This document shows positions 24,143 to 32,746 of a stretch of DNA of 36,551 bases, piece by piece. Made by a program: the position numbers and the translations under genes. Source of the stretch: Clostridiales bacterium (lineage in GTDB: Bacteria; Bacillota; Clostridia; Christensenellales; Aristaeellaceae); the NCBI GenBank assembly GCA_015056265.1, contig SVGR01000011.1, forward strand, positions 1-36,551, written 5' to 3'. Within the stretch, counting starts at the first letter, position 1. Every line of letters starts with the position of its first letter. The notes beneath the pieces were generated by a model. It was not told where the DNA came from. It worked only from the letters and a program-made list of their open reading frames with translations, and searched no databases.

Positions 24143-25278
24143 GGCGGGCAGGGCTTTTACTGCTGCTGCTTTTTTGTCTGCTGCTATGCGGCTGCAGCGG
24201 CAGGGAGCTGGAGGAGCAGCTGCTGGTGATTATTCTGGGCATTGACAAAACGGAGACGGGAGAAACGCGCGTGTCCGTAAAGGTGCCCAGCAATTCTGCA
24301 TCCTCCGGGGGCGAGGCCCAGCAGGGGGGCGATCAGATGGGGTATCTTTTGCTGGAGGCTACCGGCCCCGACTTCACCCGCACCATGAATCTTTTGCAGG
24401 CTACCACTCCCCGCACCCTGAATTTCAGCCAGGTCAGGGAGGTGGTGATTGGGGAGACGGCGGCGTCCGGGGATGACTTTGCAAAGATCCTGCAGTCCGT
24501 TTATGCCCTGCCCAGGATGCGGGCCCAGGCGGCGCTGATTATCTGCCGGGATCAGGCCTACGAGCTGGTGAAGGCCCAGCGGCCTTACGTGGGCATGCGG
24601 CTGAGCCGCTATGTGGATACCACATTGAAAAACTATGCCGGGAAAGGGTTTGTGCCGGATACCACATTGGGCGAGGCCTTCCGTGATCTGGGATACGGCT
24701 TTCAGGATGCGCTTTTGATTTATGGGGCGGTGAATGATTTTTCCGCCCCCCAAAGCGGCGGCCCCGCCAATCCCCTGGACGGCCAAGCGGGCAATCTGCC
24801 AAGAAAGAGCGCCAACCCCGTGGAAATGCTGGGGGCTGCCGCCACCGACGGCACCCGGGTCAGCGGCACGATTACCGGATATGAGATGGGACTGGTGCAT
24901 CTGGTTCGCGGGGACGCCAAAGCATTGGATGTACAGCCGGAGGGAGAGCCCGCCACCCCGGTGTTTGCCCGGACCCCCGCTTCCCTCTCGGTGGATCTTT
25001 CCTGTTCTCCGGCGGTGCTGCGGATTGATCTTGTCTGCGAGGGCAGATATTTTCCCGGCTTTTATCCGGATGAGGAAAAGCTGAGGGAGAAAATTGAAGG
25101 GGATTTATATGGGCTGATGGCACGGCTGCAGGCCCTTTCCTGCGACGGGTTGGGATTTGGTAATCTGGCGGCGGGGCAGTGCCTGACGGTGCAGCAGTGG
25201 GAGGCCCTTTCCTTCCGGGATGTGTATCGGCGGGCGCGGGTGGAAATTACCATCCGTTTGCAGATGAGAGAATATTGA
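24139..25278 (+). CDS. gerAC: Spore germination lipoprotein subunit C (Ger(x)C family)
   Basis: 379 residues. The N-terminal signal MRRAGLLLLLLFCLLLCGC ends in a lipobox (LCGC) with Cys19 as the lipidated residue. The Ger(x)C domain follows: ELEEQLLVIILGIDKT, TLNFSQVREVVIGE, ALPRMRAQAALIICR and a C-terminal ERxCI-like domain that ends in ARVEITIRLQ. It is anchored on the outer face of the spore inner membrane. ATG at 24139 overlaps the gerAB stop; the frame is open upstream to 23725, but that part only shadows gerAB. Confidence 0.93.
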   Translation: MRRAGLLLLLLFCLLLCGCSGRELEEQLLVIILGIDKTETGETRVSVKVPSNSASSGGEAQQGGDQMGYLLLEATGPDFTRTMNLLQATTPRTLNFSQVREVVIGETAASGDDFAKILQSVYALPRMRAQAALIICRDQAYELVKAQRPYVGMRLSRYVDTTLKNYAGKGFVPDTTLGEAFRDLGYGFQDALLIYGAVNDFSAPQSGGPANPLDGQAGNLPRKSANPVEMLGAAATDGTRVSGTITGYEMGLVHLVRGDAKALDVQPEGEPATPVFARTPASLSVDLSCSPAVLRIDLVCEGRYFPGFYPDEEKLREKIEGDLYGLMARLQALSCDGLGFGNLAAGQCLTVQQWEALSFRDVYRRARVEITIRLQMREY

Positions 25279-25286
25279 AAGGAGCA

Positions 25287-25315
25287 TTGACGAGGGAAAA
25301 AAACGCCGATATAAT
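25287..25315 (+). promoter_or_regulatory. Strong promoter of the MFS transporter gene
   Basis: TTGACG (25287-25292), 17-base spacer, TATAAT (25310-25315), eight bases after the gerAC stop. This rules out the ATG at 25314 as start codon, since it lies inside the -10. Confidence 0.85.
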
Positions 25316-25361
25316 GGAGGGGGTATCCCCATCAACTGACACGGCTGAAAGGACGGCACAA

Positions 25362-26756
25362 ATGAGAAGCCTGAAAGATATGATCCGCCATTCTCCGGTG
25401 AACCTTTTATATGATGAGGCACGGCTGCCCCATCTGATTCGCCGCAGCCTGAATATGATTCTGCTGGCTAATATTTTCGGTAATCTATTCGGCATCATCT
25501 GCGGCGGCGGCACCACCGCCATGATTGGCCTGGCCAATGAACTGGGGGCGGGGGATTTTGCTTTCGGTATCTTAAACGGCATCCCTCAGGCGGCGGCCCT
25601 GTTGCAGATTCCCTTTTCCATGCTGGTCAGCCGCACCCAGAAACGCAAGAAATATATGCTCACTCTGGGCGTATTTTCCCGGGCACTGTGGCTGCTTTTC
25701 GGCTTTATTCCCCTGATTTTTCCCCAGTCCCAGGGCAGCTTGGGCCTGTGGTCCCTGATTTTCCTGCTGGGTATTTCTTCCTGTGTGGGATCGGTGATCA
25801 ACGTATGCTGGTTCCCCTGGTTTTCCGATTTGGCGCCCATCGGCATCCGCGGCCGGTGGCTGTCCTTCCGGGATACGGTGATGGCCGGGGTGAACTTTAT
25901 CTTCGGCCTGGGCGTGGCCACCCTGCTGGATACCCTGCCCCCGGAAAGCCGGTATATCGTGATTTTCCTGATGGGCGGCACGGTGGGCGTCCTGGATATG
26001 GTGTGCTTTGGCTTCTGCAAGGAAACCTATTCCACCCCGCCGCGGAAGATGAAATTCTTTGCCATCTTCAAGGAAGTGTGGAAAAACAAGCCCTTCATGC
26101 GGCTGGTAATCATGTGGACGGCCTGGTGCTTTACCGCCAACCTCTGCGGCGCTTATCTGGGCCGTTACGCCATGAATGAAATGGGGCTGAGCTTCACCCA
26201 GGTGATGATTTTCGGCACCATGTCCGCCTCCATCGGCACCATGCTGGTGATGACCCAGTGGGGCAAGGCGCTGAACCGTTTCGGCTGCCGCAGCGTAATG
26301 CTGGTGGCGGGCATCGGCGCCGCCGTTACCCCCATCTTCTTCCTGCTGTCCACCCCCGGCAGCGTGCTGCCCATGTTCCTGCATAATTTCATCGGCGCTC
26401 TGTTCTGGAGCGGTACCAACCTTTCCGCCAACAGCATGCAATTGTCCTATTCCCCCGACGATGCACGCCCCTCCTATATCGCTGTTTTCGCCTGCATTAC
26501 CGCCCTGGTGGGCACCGCCCTTGGCACCATGACCGGCGGCGCATTGCTGGAAATGTGGGATCAGGCGGGATGGTTCGCCGGTGGCTTTGATAAGTATATG
26601 GCGCTGATTACCCTGTCTGTGGTGCTGCGGCTGGGGATTACGCTGCTGCTGGTGCCCTCTATGGAAAACGACCGGGAGGGAACCCCTGGCCAGCTGGTGC
26701 GGGCGTTCGTGGGCTGCTTCCGCCGCTTCCGCATCTCTTTCCGCCGCCGCGCTTGA
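25362..26756 (+). CDS. Major facilitator superfamily transporter
   Basis: 464 residues with about twelve membrane helices in two halves. The loop between helices 2 and 3 carries SRTQKRKKYM, the MFS motif A region; a second basic loop is near ETYSTPPRKMKFF. The C-terminal tail is short and basic. It resembles uncharacterised MFS proteins of Clostridia; the substrate is unknown. ATG at 25362 has AAAGGA eight bases upstream. It has its own promoter and so is separate from the germination operon. No terminator follows directly; the next hairpins are in the repeat block downstream. Confidence 0.88.
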   Translation: MRSLKDMIRHSPVNLLYDEARLPHLIRRSLNMILLANIFGNLFGIICGGGTTAMIGLANELGAGDFAFGILNGIPQAAALLQIPFSMLVSRTQKRKKYMLTLGVFSRALWLLFGFIPLIFPQSQGSLGLWSLIFLLGISSCVGSVINVCWFPWFSDLAPIGIRGRWLSFRDTVMAGVNFIFGLGVATLLDTLPPESRYIVIFLMGGTVGVLDMVCFGFCKETYSTPPRKMKFFAIFKEVWKNKPFMRLVIMWTAWCFTANLCGAYLGRYAMNEMGLSFTQVMIFGTMSASIGTMLVMTQWGKALNRFGCRSVMLVAGIGAAVTPIFFLLSTPGSVLPMFLHNFIGALFWSGTNLSANSMQLSYSPDDARPSYIAVFACITALVGTALGTMTGGALLEMWDQAGWFAGGFDKYMALITLSVVLRLGITLLLVPSMENDREGTPGQLVRAFVGCFRRFRISFRRRA

Positions 26757-26821
26757 GCGGGGGAGGAGAGAAACGGCCTCCGGCGGGCAGGGGAATGATT
26801 CCCCTGCACCCCCACCTCACG

Positions 26822-26864
26822 ATTTGACTTGGACTTATTCCAATCGGCTTGTGTGCGTGTGGAA
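26822..26864 (+). repeat. Direct repeat copy 1 (43 bp)
   Basis: Starts atttgacttggactt and ends gtgtgcgtgtggaa; 39 of 43 bases match the second copy 145 bp downstream. All four differences are transitions. Outside the repeat, the spacing and flanks differ. Confidence 0.85.
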
Positions 26865-26910
26865 CGAGGGGAACGTGCGGGGGTTCTGCGCTTAACCGAG
26901 AGATTGCGGT

Positions 26911-26959
26911 GGCTCTGCGCCCCCAAGCCCCCCACCAGGGGCAATGCCCCTGGACCCAT
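26911..26959 (-). repeat. Inverted copy of the GGTCCAGGG element
   Basis: Read on the minus strand it begins ATGGGTCCAGGGGCATTGC and continues CCCTGGTGGGGGG. About 38 of 49 bases match the plus-strand segment at 27311-27360. The centre is the palindrome at 26935-26953 (ccagggg..cccctgg). Substitutions inside the palindrome are compensated (ggggca/tgcccc here, gggaca/cgtccc in the other copy). Confidence 0.75.
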
Positions 26960-26966
26960 TTTCACT

Positions 26967-27009
26967 ATTTGACTTGGACTTGTTTCAATTGGCTTGCGTG
27001 CGTGTGGAA
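26967..27009 (+). repeat. Direct repeat copy 2 (43 bp)
   Basis: Second copy of the 43-base repeat, directly after the inverted GGTCCAGGG element. Confidence 0.85.
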
Positions 27010-27148
27010 GGTGAGGGACGAGTGGGGCGCGGCAAATGCTTCCCCGCATGAGAACGGCTGTCCCTTTTTCAGCGGGTTCCACCAGTTGGACAAAAGACCC
27101 GGAACGAAGAACTGATTCCTTCTTCCTCCACGGGCAGAAAGAAAACGT

Positions 27149-27195
27149 AAAAAAGCGCCGGCAGAGAAAGCTTGCTTTCTCGTCCGGCGTTTTTT
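27149..27195. terminator. Bidirectional terminator between MFS and DUF4091 genes
   Basis: Long imperfect stem: aaaaaa-gcgccgg and agaaag pair with ctttct and ccggcg-tttttt around loop cttg. The A-run before and T-run after make it work on both strands, suitable for two convergent units. Confidence 0.85.
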
Positions 27196-27310
27196 CGTTT
27201 TCCCGGATGCCATGCATCCGGCAGGCGGCATGCTGCCGCCCTGCCCGTGGTGCATACAATCCCCGCCCTTCGCCGGATGATTCTATGCATTTACGATTGT
27301 TATTCCGAAG

Positions 27311-27360
27311 ATGGGTCCAGGGACAGCGTCCCTGGTGCGGGGGGCAGGGGCCGCAGAGGC
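27311..27360 (+). repeat. Plus-strand copy of the GGTCCAGGG element
   Basis: Begins atgggtccagggacagcgtc and contains the palindrome ccagggac-agc-gtccctgg (27317-27335). Inverted relative to the copy at 26911-26959, and followed by the stem ggcaggggcc / ggcccctgcc at 27343-27367. Confidence 0.75.
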
Positions 27361-27411
27361 CCCTGCCTCGTATTCCGACTGCGGAGGCCCCTGCCTTGTA
27401 ACCTGATCGTA

Positions 27412-29043
27412 TCACTCCAGCGCCCGGGCGATGGCGGCATTGATGCGCTGGCGGAGGGCCAGCAGTTTTTCGCCGGAAGCGGGGTAGGATTCCAGGGTAA
27501 CTTCCCCGTCTGCGTCCAGGATAGCCAGGGCTTTTTCCCGGCCTGCCAGGGCTTCCAGGGCGGAGAGGGCGCGCAGATCCTGCATGGCCCCATGGAGAGC
27601 GGTGAGGCGCAGGGATTCCTCCGGCACGCCCCCGGGCCCGGGGTACACCAGGAAGGGATCGCCTGCCGGCAGCCCGCCGCCGGCCTCGGTATCCAGATAG
27701 GGGTTGAGGGGGGCGATGGAATGGGTGGTGTTATAGAAATTATAGCCCCAGTGCAAAAAACCCTGCCAGCCGTATTTCCAGGCCTGCAGCCCCAGGGCGC
27801 GTACCCGGGCCAGGGGCATCTGAAGGAAGCGGTTGGTCATCACCTGAGTGGGGACGCAGCAGTAATATCCCCACAGGGGCGATACATGCTGCGTGCAGAA
27901 ATCCGCCATGCGGACGATGTAGACCACCGGTGGATTGATGCGGCAGGCCCGGTAAATATCATAATCAGAGATGGCATCCATGATGGGGAAGCCGCAGAGC
28001 AGATGCTCTACCGTTTCCTTAGCGGCCAGATAGCTTTCCAGGTGCTGCTGTGAGGGCTCGTCAGAGATGTGGAAATAGCATTGATCCGCCACGCCCCATT
28101 CCCGCAGCCTTTCCGTCAATTGAGGCAGGTAGGCGTGCAAAAATCGGGTGTATTCGCCCCCTACCGCTGGAGTATCCCAGCCAAAGAGCCGCTGATAAGC
28201 CCCATCCTTTGTGCCCATGATCTTGGGGGCCGCTTTTGCGCCCCATTGGGTGAAGAAATGGGCAAATTCAAACCACCGGAAGCCTTTATTCTGTGCCAGG
28301 CGGATCCATTTTTCCAGTTTATCAAAGCCGAAGCGGTATTGGCCGTTCGTCACTTCCACATCCACCAGCTGCACGGTGGTGCGTTCGCCCCCCACCAGGG
28401 TATCCAGGGGCGGGGTGAAATGGGGAGTGAGGATCATGGTCATACCGCGTTTTGCCGCTGTTTCCATAAAATTGCCGATGATTTGCCAATGGGCATCCGA
28501 GAACACGGGCACATGATAATAATCCGCCAGGCAATCGGCATGGAACCATTCGGTGTGGATCAATTGCTGCGGGGGCAATTGGGCGGGGATCACATGGATA
28601 TTCGTTTCCGGGGCGGCCAGGGGATTTTCATCCATATCGGAAAGAAGCACCCGGACGGGATGGGAGCCGCCGGGCGCATCCGGGGCCAGGGTCAGTTCAA
28701 TAAAGAGGCTGTGCCATTGGCCGGGGAAGCAGGATAGGGCCCCTTTGCCCAGTTCCTGGAGCACATCCGGATACATGCCCGCTGCCAGGGACAGATAATT
28801 TTCATCGCTGTTTTCCGGGGTGCGGGGCAGCCGGGCGGGCACCGCCTCCACCCTACGCAGGGTGACGGATGCGGGTAGGGCCGTTTCCACCCGGGGATGG
28901 ATGTATTGCTGAACGTCGCAGCGGATAGCCAGCTGAAAGGCAATGGTTTCCCCCTGCAGGGCGGAAAGCGGGGGCAGGGGGGCGTCCGTTCCCCTGCCGT
29001 CGGGGAAGATTTTTTCCAGGGCGGATACCAAACGAATGTCCAT
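27412..29043 (-). CDS. DUF4091 domain protein, GH123-like glycoside hydrolase candidate
   Basis: 543 residues. The N-terminal ~150 residues form a beta-rich domain, followed by a TIM-barrel-like region (HTEWFHADCLADYY, AAKRGMTMILTPHFTPP, FRWFEFAHFFTQWG) and a C-terminal DUF4091 segment (LQAWKYGWQGFLHWGYNFY, DPFLVYPG). The motif HISDEP holds an Asp-Glu pair (D328-E329), matching the catalytic Asp-Glu of GH123 N-acetyl-beta-galactosaminidases, so hydrolysis of an N-acetylhexosamine glycoside is possible (inference). No signal peptide. ATG at 29043, preceded by AGGAGCC. It lies 22 bases after addA on the same strand and is probably co-transcribed with it. Confidence 0.85.
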   Translation of the reverse strand: MDIRLVSALEKIFPDGRGTDAPLPPLSALQGETIAFQLAIRCDVQQYIHPRVETALPASVTLRRVEAVPARLPRTPENSDENYLSLAAGMYPDVLQELGKGALSCFPGQWHSLFIELTLAPDAPGGSHPVRVLLSDMDENPLAAPETNIHVIPAQLPPQQLIHTEWFHADCLADYYHVPVFSDAHWQIIGNFMETAAKRGMTMILTPHFTPPLDTLVGGERTTVQLVDVEVTNGQYRFGFDKLEKWIRLAQNKGFRWFEFAHFFTQWGAKAAPKIMGTKDGAYQRLFGWDTPAVGGEYTRFLHAYLPQLTERLREWGVADQCYFHISDEPSQQHLESYLAAKETVEHLLCGFPIMDAISDYDIYRACRINPPVVYIVRMADFCTQHVSPLWGYYCCVPTQVMTNRFLQMPLARVRALGLQAWKYGWQGFLHWGYNFYNTTHSIAPLNPYLDTEAGGGLPAGDPFLVYPGPGGVPEESLRLTALHGAMQDLRALSALEALAGREKALAILDADGEVTLESYPASGEKLLALRQRINAAIARALE

Positions 29044-29065
29044 GGGCAGGCTCCTTTCGGGATCA

Positions 29066-32000
29066 TTATTCTCTGAGGGATACAGGGATGGCGCAGGCCC
29101 TTCGCAGACCGAAAATCACCGCTTCCTTTACCGGCGCGCCGGTGATTTGGGCGAGCGCACGGGCATACCAGCGGATCTGGCCCTGATAGCGGGCAAGCAG
29201 TGTTTCTTCATCGGCCAGATCGGTTTTATAATCTACCAGCACCCAACCGTCCCCCTCCATAAAGCACAGATCGATGACGCCCTGCACCAGGCTGAACTGA
29301 TCATAGCGCAGATTGAAGGCCCACTCCCGGTGGATCTCCCGGGCGGCCAGGGCGCGTTTCCCCAGGGGAGAGGTGAAAAATCCCCGCAGCCATTGGCGCT
29401 GCACCTGCTCCGCTTCCGCTTCGGTAAGCAGCCCCCTTTGCTGCAATTGGGCAAGGGCGGCCGCCCACCGACCGGCTGCAGCCAGCCCATAATCCATCAG
29501 CCCCATCACCCGATGGGTGATAACCCCCCGCTGCACGGCGGAAATCTGATCCTGCTGCAGGAAAGCGGGCAGGGGCACATCCGGGGGCAGAATGCGCTTA
29601 TCCTGGGGGGATTCCCAATCGTCCCCTTCCCTCTTCAGGGATTTGGCCAGGGCGGTGACGGAGGTTTTGAGCGGGGGCATGGGCTGGATTTTCCGCTGCA
29701 GCCGGGTCTTCACCCGTTCATCTCCCGGCCCTTCGGCGAAGGCGGGAAGGGCGATCACCCGGTGAGGGGCGGGGGTGGAAAGATCCTCGGCGGGCTGGAA
29801 TGCCATGCGCCAGATGCTGCCGTTATCTGCCATGCTCTGCCCGGTGCGGAAGCCGCCCAGGCTTTGCATCACCCAATCCAGCATGCAGGATGCGGCGCCG
29901 GCCGCCCAGGCGGTGGCGGGACGGGCCCATTTTTCCAGGGAGGCGGACAAACGCCGGGGGCTGCCCACCAAAATGAGCCGCTCCCGGGCCCGGGTCATGC
30001 CTACGTAGAGCAGCCGCGCCTCCTCCGCACGGGCTTCCCTTTCGTTCACGCCCCGCAGGGCTTGCATGGCGCAGGTATCCCGGGAAATGCGCTTTTCCCC
30101 ATCGATGAACTGCATGGCCAGGCCGTGCTCCCCGTGGATGCGCATCAGGCTTTCTTCCTTACCGCCCTTGCGGAAGGGACGGGCCAGCTCCAGCAGGAAA
30201 ACCACGGGAAATTCCAGGCCCTTGGATTTGTGCATAGTAAGAATGCGCACCACATCTTCATTTTCGCCCAGGGTTTTGGCGGAGGCGGCGTCATCGGCGG
30301 CCCGGAGCCGTCCAGTATCCTGCAAAAAGGCGGACAGCCCCTGCCGGGCAGCCTCTCCCTGGGCACGTTGTGCCAGCAGCCGCAGGTTGGCCTGCCTAAG
30401 TTCCCCATCCTCCATGGCCCCGGCCTGCATATACAGCCCGCTTTCCGTCAGCACCCGCCAGATCAGCTGATCCAGGGGCAGATTGCGGGAAAGGAAGCGC
30501 CAGTGATCCAATTGCCGCCACACCTGCCGGGCCTGATCCCCCAGGGGGCCCTCCTTTTCGGTGACGGCAAGAAAGGCCTGGTGGAAAGGCGTGCCCGGCG
30601 CCCGCTCCACCAGACGAATGCGGGCCAGGGTTTCCTCATCAAAGCCAAAGCAGGGACAGCGCAGGGCGGAAAGCAGGGGCAGATCCTGCAGCGGGTTATC
30701 AATCACCTGCAAAAGCTGCAGAAACTCCGCCACCTCCGGCAGATCGAAATACTGGGCGTCGGCGTCGCTGTAAACGGGAATGCCCTCCACTTGCAGCGCT
30801 CTTGCAATATAGGGCGCCCGGCCGGAGGCATAGCGCACCAACAGCGCTATATCCCGGTACCGAAGGGGACGGGATGTATCGCCCTCATGAACCTGGGCGG
30901 TGCGGATCAATTCCTTGATTTTCTTTGCCACAAAGGCCGCTTCATACCGATAGCCCTGGGAAAGTTCGCCCTCATCTTCTCCTTCTTCCTCTGCCTGGGG
31001 ACGGATAAGGTGAATTTCCACCGGGGCGCCGAAGGGGTGATTGCCGCCGGGGCGGAGCATGGCGGCCTCATCGTATTCGATTTCCGTTTCCTTTTCCCGC
31101 ATGGCGTGGCGGAACACCTGGTTTACAGCCGCCAGCACATTTTCATGGGAACGGAAATTCTGCTGCAGTAGAATTTTGCGGCAGGGGGCGTCCTCCAGCA
31201 GGGAATAATCCTGATATTTGCGCAGAAATAGGGTAGGATCGGCCTGGCGGAAGCGATAAATGCTCTGCTTTACGTCCCCCACCATGAAGAGGGTATTATT
31301 CATGCCCTGATGCAGGGCGTTTACGATGGCCTCCTGAATGGCGGATACATCCTGATATTCATCCACAAACAGGGCGTCAAATTCTTCCGCCACTTGCCTG
31401 CGTATCGCCTCCTGGGAGAGGGCCTTCAGCGTCAGATGTTCCAGATCGCTGTAATCCAGGTAGTTTTTCTTTTGCTTCAGGGAAAAATACAGCCCTGCCA
31501 TTTTTTCCGTCAGGCCGCACAGCGCTTTCAGGGCCGGGAGGGTGTGGATCATATCCCCTTCTGCCCTTGCTTCATTTTGCGCAAGCATTCCCCGGGCGGC
31601 CTTGATGCGGTTCTTCCATTCCTCACGGAGGGCCTTATATTTCATCGCCACCTCCGGGCTCTCGTCGGGTGCGGCTTTTTTCGTGCTCAGCCGGGCAAAG
31701 CTGGTATCGCATGCCGCAAGCCTTCCCTCCCGAGCGGCCTCCAGCAGGGTATGGGTGAGGCCGATATCCGCATCCAGGGCGGGCAGGTAGCGTTCAGGCC
31801 CGCCGGGCTGATTGAGCAGCGCCTCCATGGCGGGCAATAGCTCCCGGGCGCCTTCCAATTGCCGGGCGCACAGATCCTGCAGCAAGGGCTGCCAATGGGA
31901 GAGGGCGGCGGCGTCATCGCCGGTGTGATCTTTCGCCCATTGCCAGGGATCCGCCCGGGCCATGAGAAATTCGTACAGCTGACCCATGAGAAAAAGGATC

Positions 32001-32473
32001 TGTTCCTGTTCCAACTGCAAAAACAGGGCCTGCTCATCCTTCGTTGGATCGGCGAGGGCCTCTTCCAGGGCCTGATCCATGGCCTGGGCCTTCAGCTTTT
32101 CCAATTGCCCCTCGTCCCCGATGCGGGCCATGGGGTCCACCCCGGCGGCCTGGAAGTGCTTTTTGATCACCCGGCTGCAGAAAACGTGTAATGTACAGAT
32201 GGCGGCCCGGTTCACCCGCAAGGCCTGGCGGCGCAGGTGGGCGCTGTCCGCCCCTTCTTTGGAAAGCCGGGCGGCAATGCGTTCCCGCATTTCCCCGGCG
32301 GCGGCCCGGGTGAAGGTGACGATCAGCATACGGTCGATGCGGCCCCCCTCCCGGAGCAGGGAAATCACCCGCTCCACCAGCACCGCGGTTTTTCCCGATC
32401 CTGCCGCGGCGCTTACCAGCACGCTGTGATTGCGGGCGTCGATGGCCGCCTGCTGCCCAGCTGTCCAACGCAT
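29066..32473 (-). CDS. addA: ATP-dependent helicase/nuclease subunit A (AddA)
   Basis: 1135 residues, slightly shorter than Bacillus AddA (about 1230). It is a UvrD-type superfamily 1 helicase: Q motif WTAGQQAAI, Walker A AAAGSGKT (residues 22-29), motif II LFVDEYQDVS, NFRSHENVL, and LTMHKSKGLEFPVVF followed by LLYVGMTRARERL. It is fused to a C-terminal PD-(D/E)xK nuclease: GVIDL (D1068) and VDYKTD (D1081, K1083). With AddB it resects double-strand breaks and loads RecA. AddB is usually just upstream, but here the upstream neighbour is the divergent mreB-type gene. ATG at 32473 after CCGGAGG. Confidence 0.97.
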   Translation of the reverse strand: MRWTAGQQAAIDARNHSVLVSAAAGSGKTAVLVERVISLLREGGRIDRMLIVTFTRAAAGEMRERIAARLSKEGADSAHLRRQALRVNRAAICTLHVFCSRVIKKHFQAAGVDPMARIGDEGQLEKLKAQAMDQALEEALADPTKDEQALFLQLEQEQILFLMGQLYEFLMARADPWQWAKDHTGDDAAALSHWQPLLQDLCARQLEGARELLPAMEALLNQPGGPERYLPALDADIGLTHTLLEAAREGRLAACDTSFARLSTKKAAPDESPEVAMKYKALREEWKNRIKAARGMLAQNEARAEGDMIHTLPALKALCGLTEKMAGLYFSLKQKKNYLDYSDLEHLTLKALSQEAIRRQVAEEFDALFVDEYQDVSAIQEAIVNALHQGMNNTLFMVGDVKQSIYRFRQADPTLFLRKYQDYSLLEDAPCRKILLQQNFRSHENVLAAVNQVFRHAMREKETEIEYDEAAMLRPGGNHPFGAPVEIHLIRPQAEEEGEDEGELSQGYRYEAAFVAKKIKELIRTAQVHEGDTSRPLRYRDIALLVRYASGRAPYIARALQVEGIPVYSDADAQYFDLPEVAEFLQLLQVIDNPLQDLPLLSALRCPCFGFDEETLARIRLVERAPGTPFHQAFLAVTEKEGPLGDQARQVWRQLDHWRFLSRNLPLDQLIWRVLTESGLYMQAGAMEDGELRQANLRLLAQRAQGEAARQGLSAFLQDTGRLRAADDAASAKTLGENEDVVRILTMHKSKGLEFPVVFLLELARPFRKGGKEESLMRIHGEHGLAMQFIDGEKRISRDTCAMQALRGVNEREARAEEARLLYVGMTRARERLILVGSPRRLSASLEKWARPATAWAAGAASCMLDWVMQSLGGFRTGQSMADNGSIWRMAFQPAEDLSTPAPHRVIALPAFAEGPGDERVKTRLQRKIQPMPPLKTSVTALAKSLKREGDDWESPQDKRILPPDVPLPAFLQQDQISAVQRGVITHRVMGLMDYGLAAAGRWAAALAQLQQRGLLTEAEAEQVQRQWLRGFFTSPLGKRALAAREIHREWAFNLRYDQFSLVQGVIDLCFMEGDGWVLVDYKTDLADEETLLARYQGQIRWYARALAQITGAPVKEAVIFGLRRACAIPVSLRE

Positions 32474-32532
32474 ATTATTTCCTCCGGTATGTATTCATTG
32501 CCTCTATCCGGGGCACATTGAATGTGTATACT

Positions 32533-32562
32533 ATTTTACCCCATCCGCCCCATCCTTGGCAA
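32533..32562 (-). promoter_or_regulatory. addA promoter
   Basis: Minus strand: TTGCCA (32562-32557), 18-base spacer, TAAAAT (32538-32533). The start-site region carries TATACACATTC (32530-32520). Confidence 0.7.
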
Positions 32563-32599
32563 GTACAAAACCGTCGGAAAAGGGCGGGAATGGCCGGAC

Positions 32600-32628
32600 T
32601 TGCCAAGATGGGAAAAAAGTGGTATGAT
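32600..32628 (+). promoter_or_regulatory. Sigma-A promoter of the mreB-type gene
   Basis: TTGCCA (32600-32605), 17-base spacer, TATGAT (32623-32628) with extended -10 TGG. The start-site region carries TATACACATTC (32631-32641). Confidence 0.75.
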
Positions 32629-32746
32629 GATATACACATTCGATTCCTTTTTCTTGAAAAATGATGAAAAAGTGGCGAATGGGAGTTCATTTTCCCCTTT
32701 TTTTCCTCATGAAAGTGGAGAAATTAATCCATTTGTCGGGAAAAAA

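Larger units (their letters stand above)
26757..27411. repeat. Non-coding block of GC-rich palindromes and duplicated segments
   Basis: 655 bases between the convergent MFS and DUF4091 genes, with no credible gene. It contains: palindrome gcaggggaatgattcccctgc without the last base at 26787-26807; a 43-base direct repeat at 26822-26864 and 26967-27009 (4 mismatches); palindrome 26935-26953; hairpins 27204-27218 and 27220-27245; palindrome 27317-27335; stem 27343-27367; and a 13-base repeat gaggcccctgcct at 27356 and 27384. Segments 26911-26959 and 27311-27360 are inverted copies of one element. It looks like a mosaic of dispersed intergenic repeats. Confidence 0.8.

Noticed and set aside
26561-27415. 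A 284-codon minus-strand frame covering the repeat block
   Set aside because: The translation is Arg/Ser/Pro-rich, runs through palindromes and a terminator, and has no ribosome site; it is better read as non-coding repeats.
28943-31171. A 742-codon open frame on the plus strand opposite addA
   Set aside because: Antisense shadow of addA, with no family motifs and a Gly/His/Pro-rich translation.
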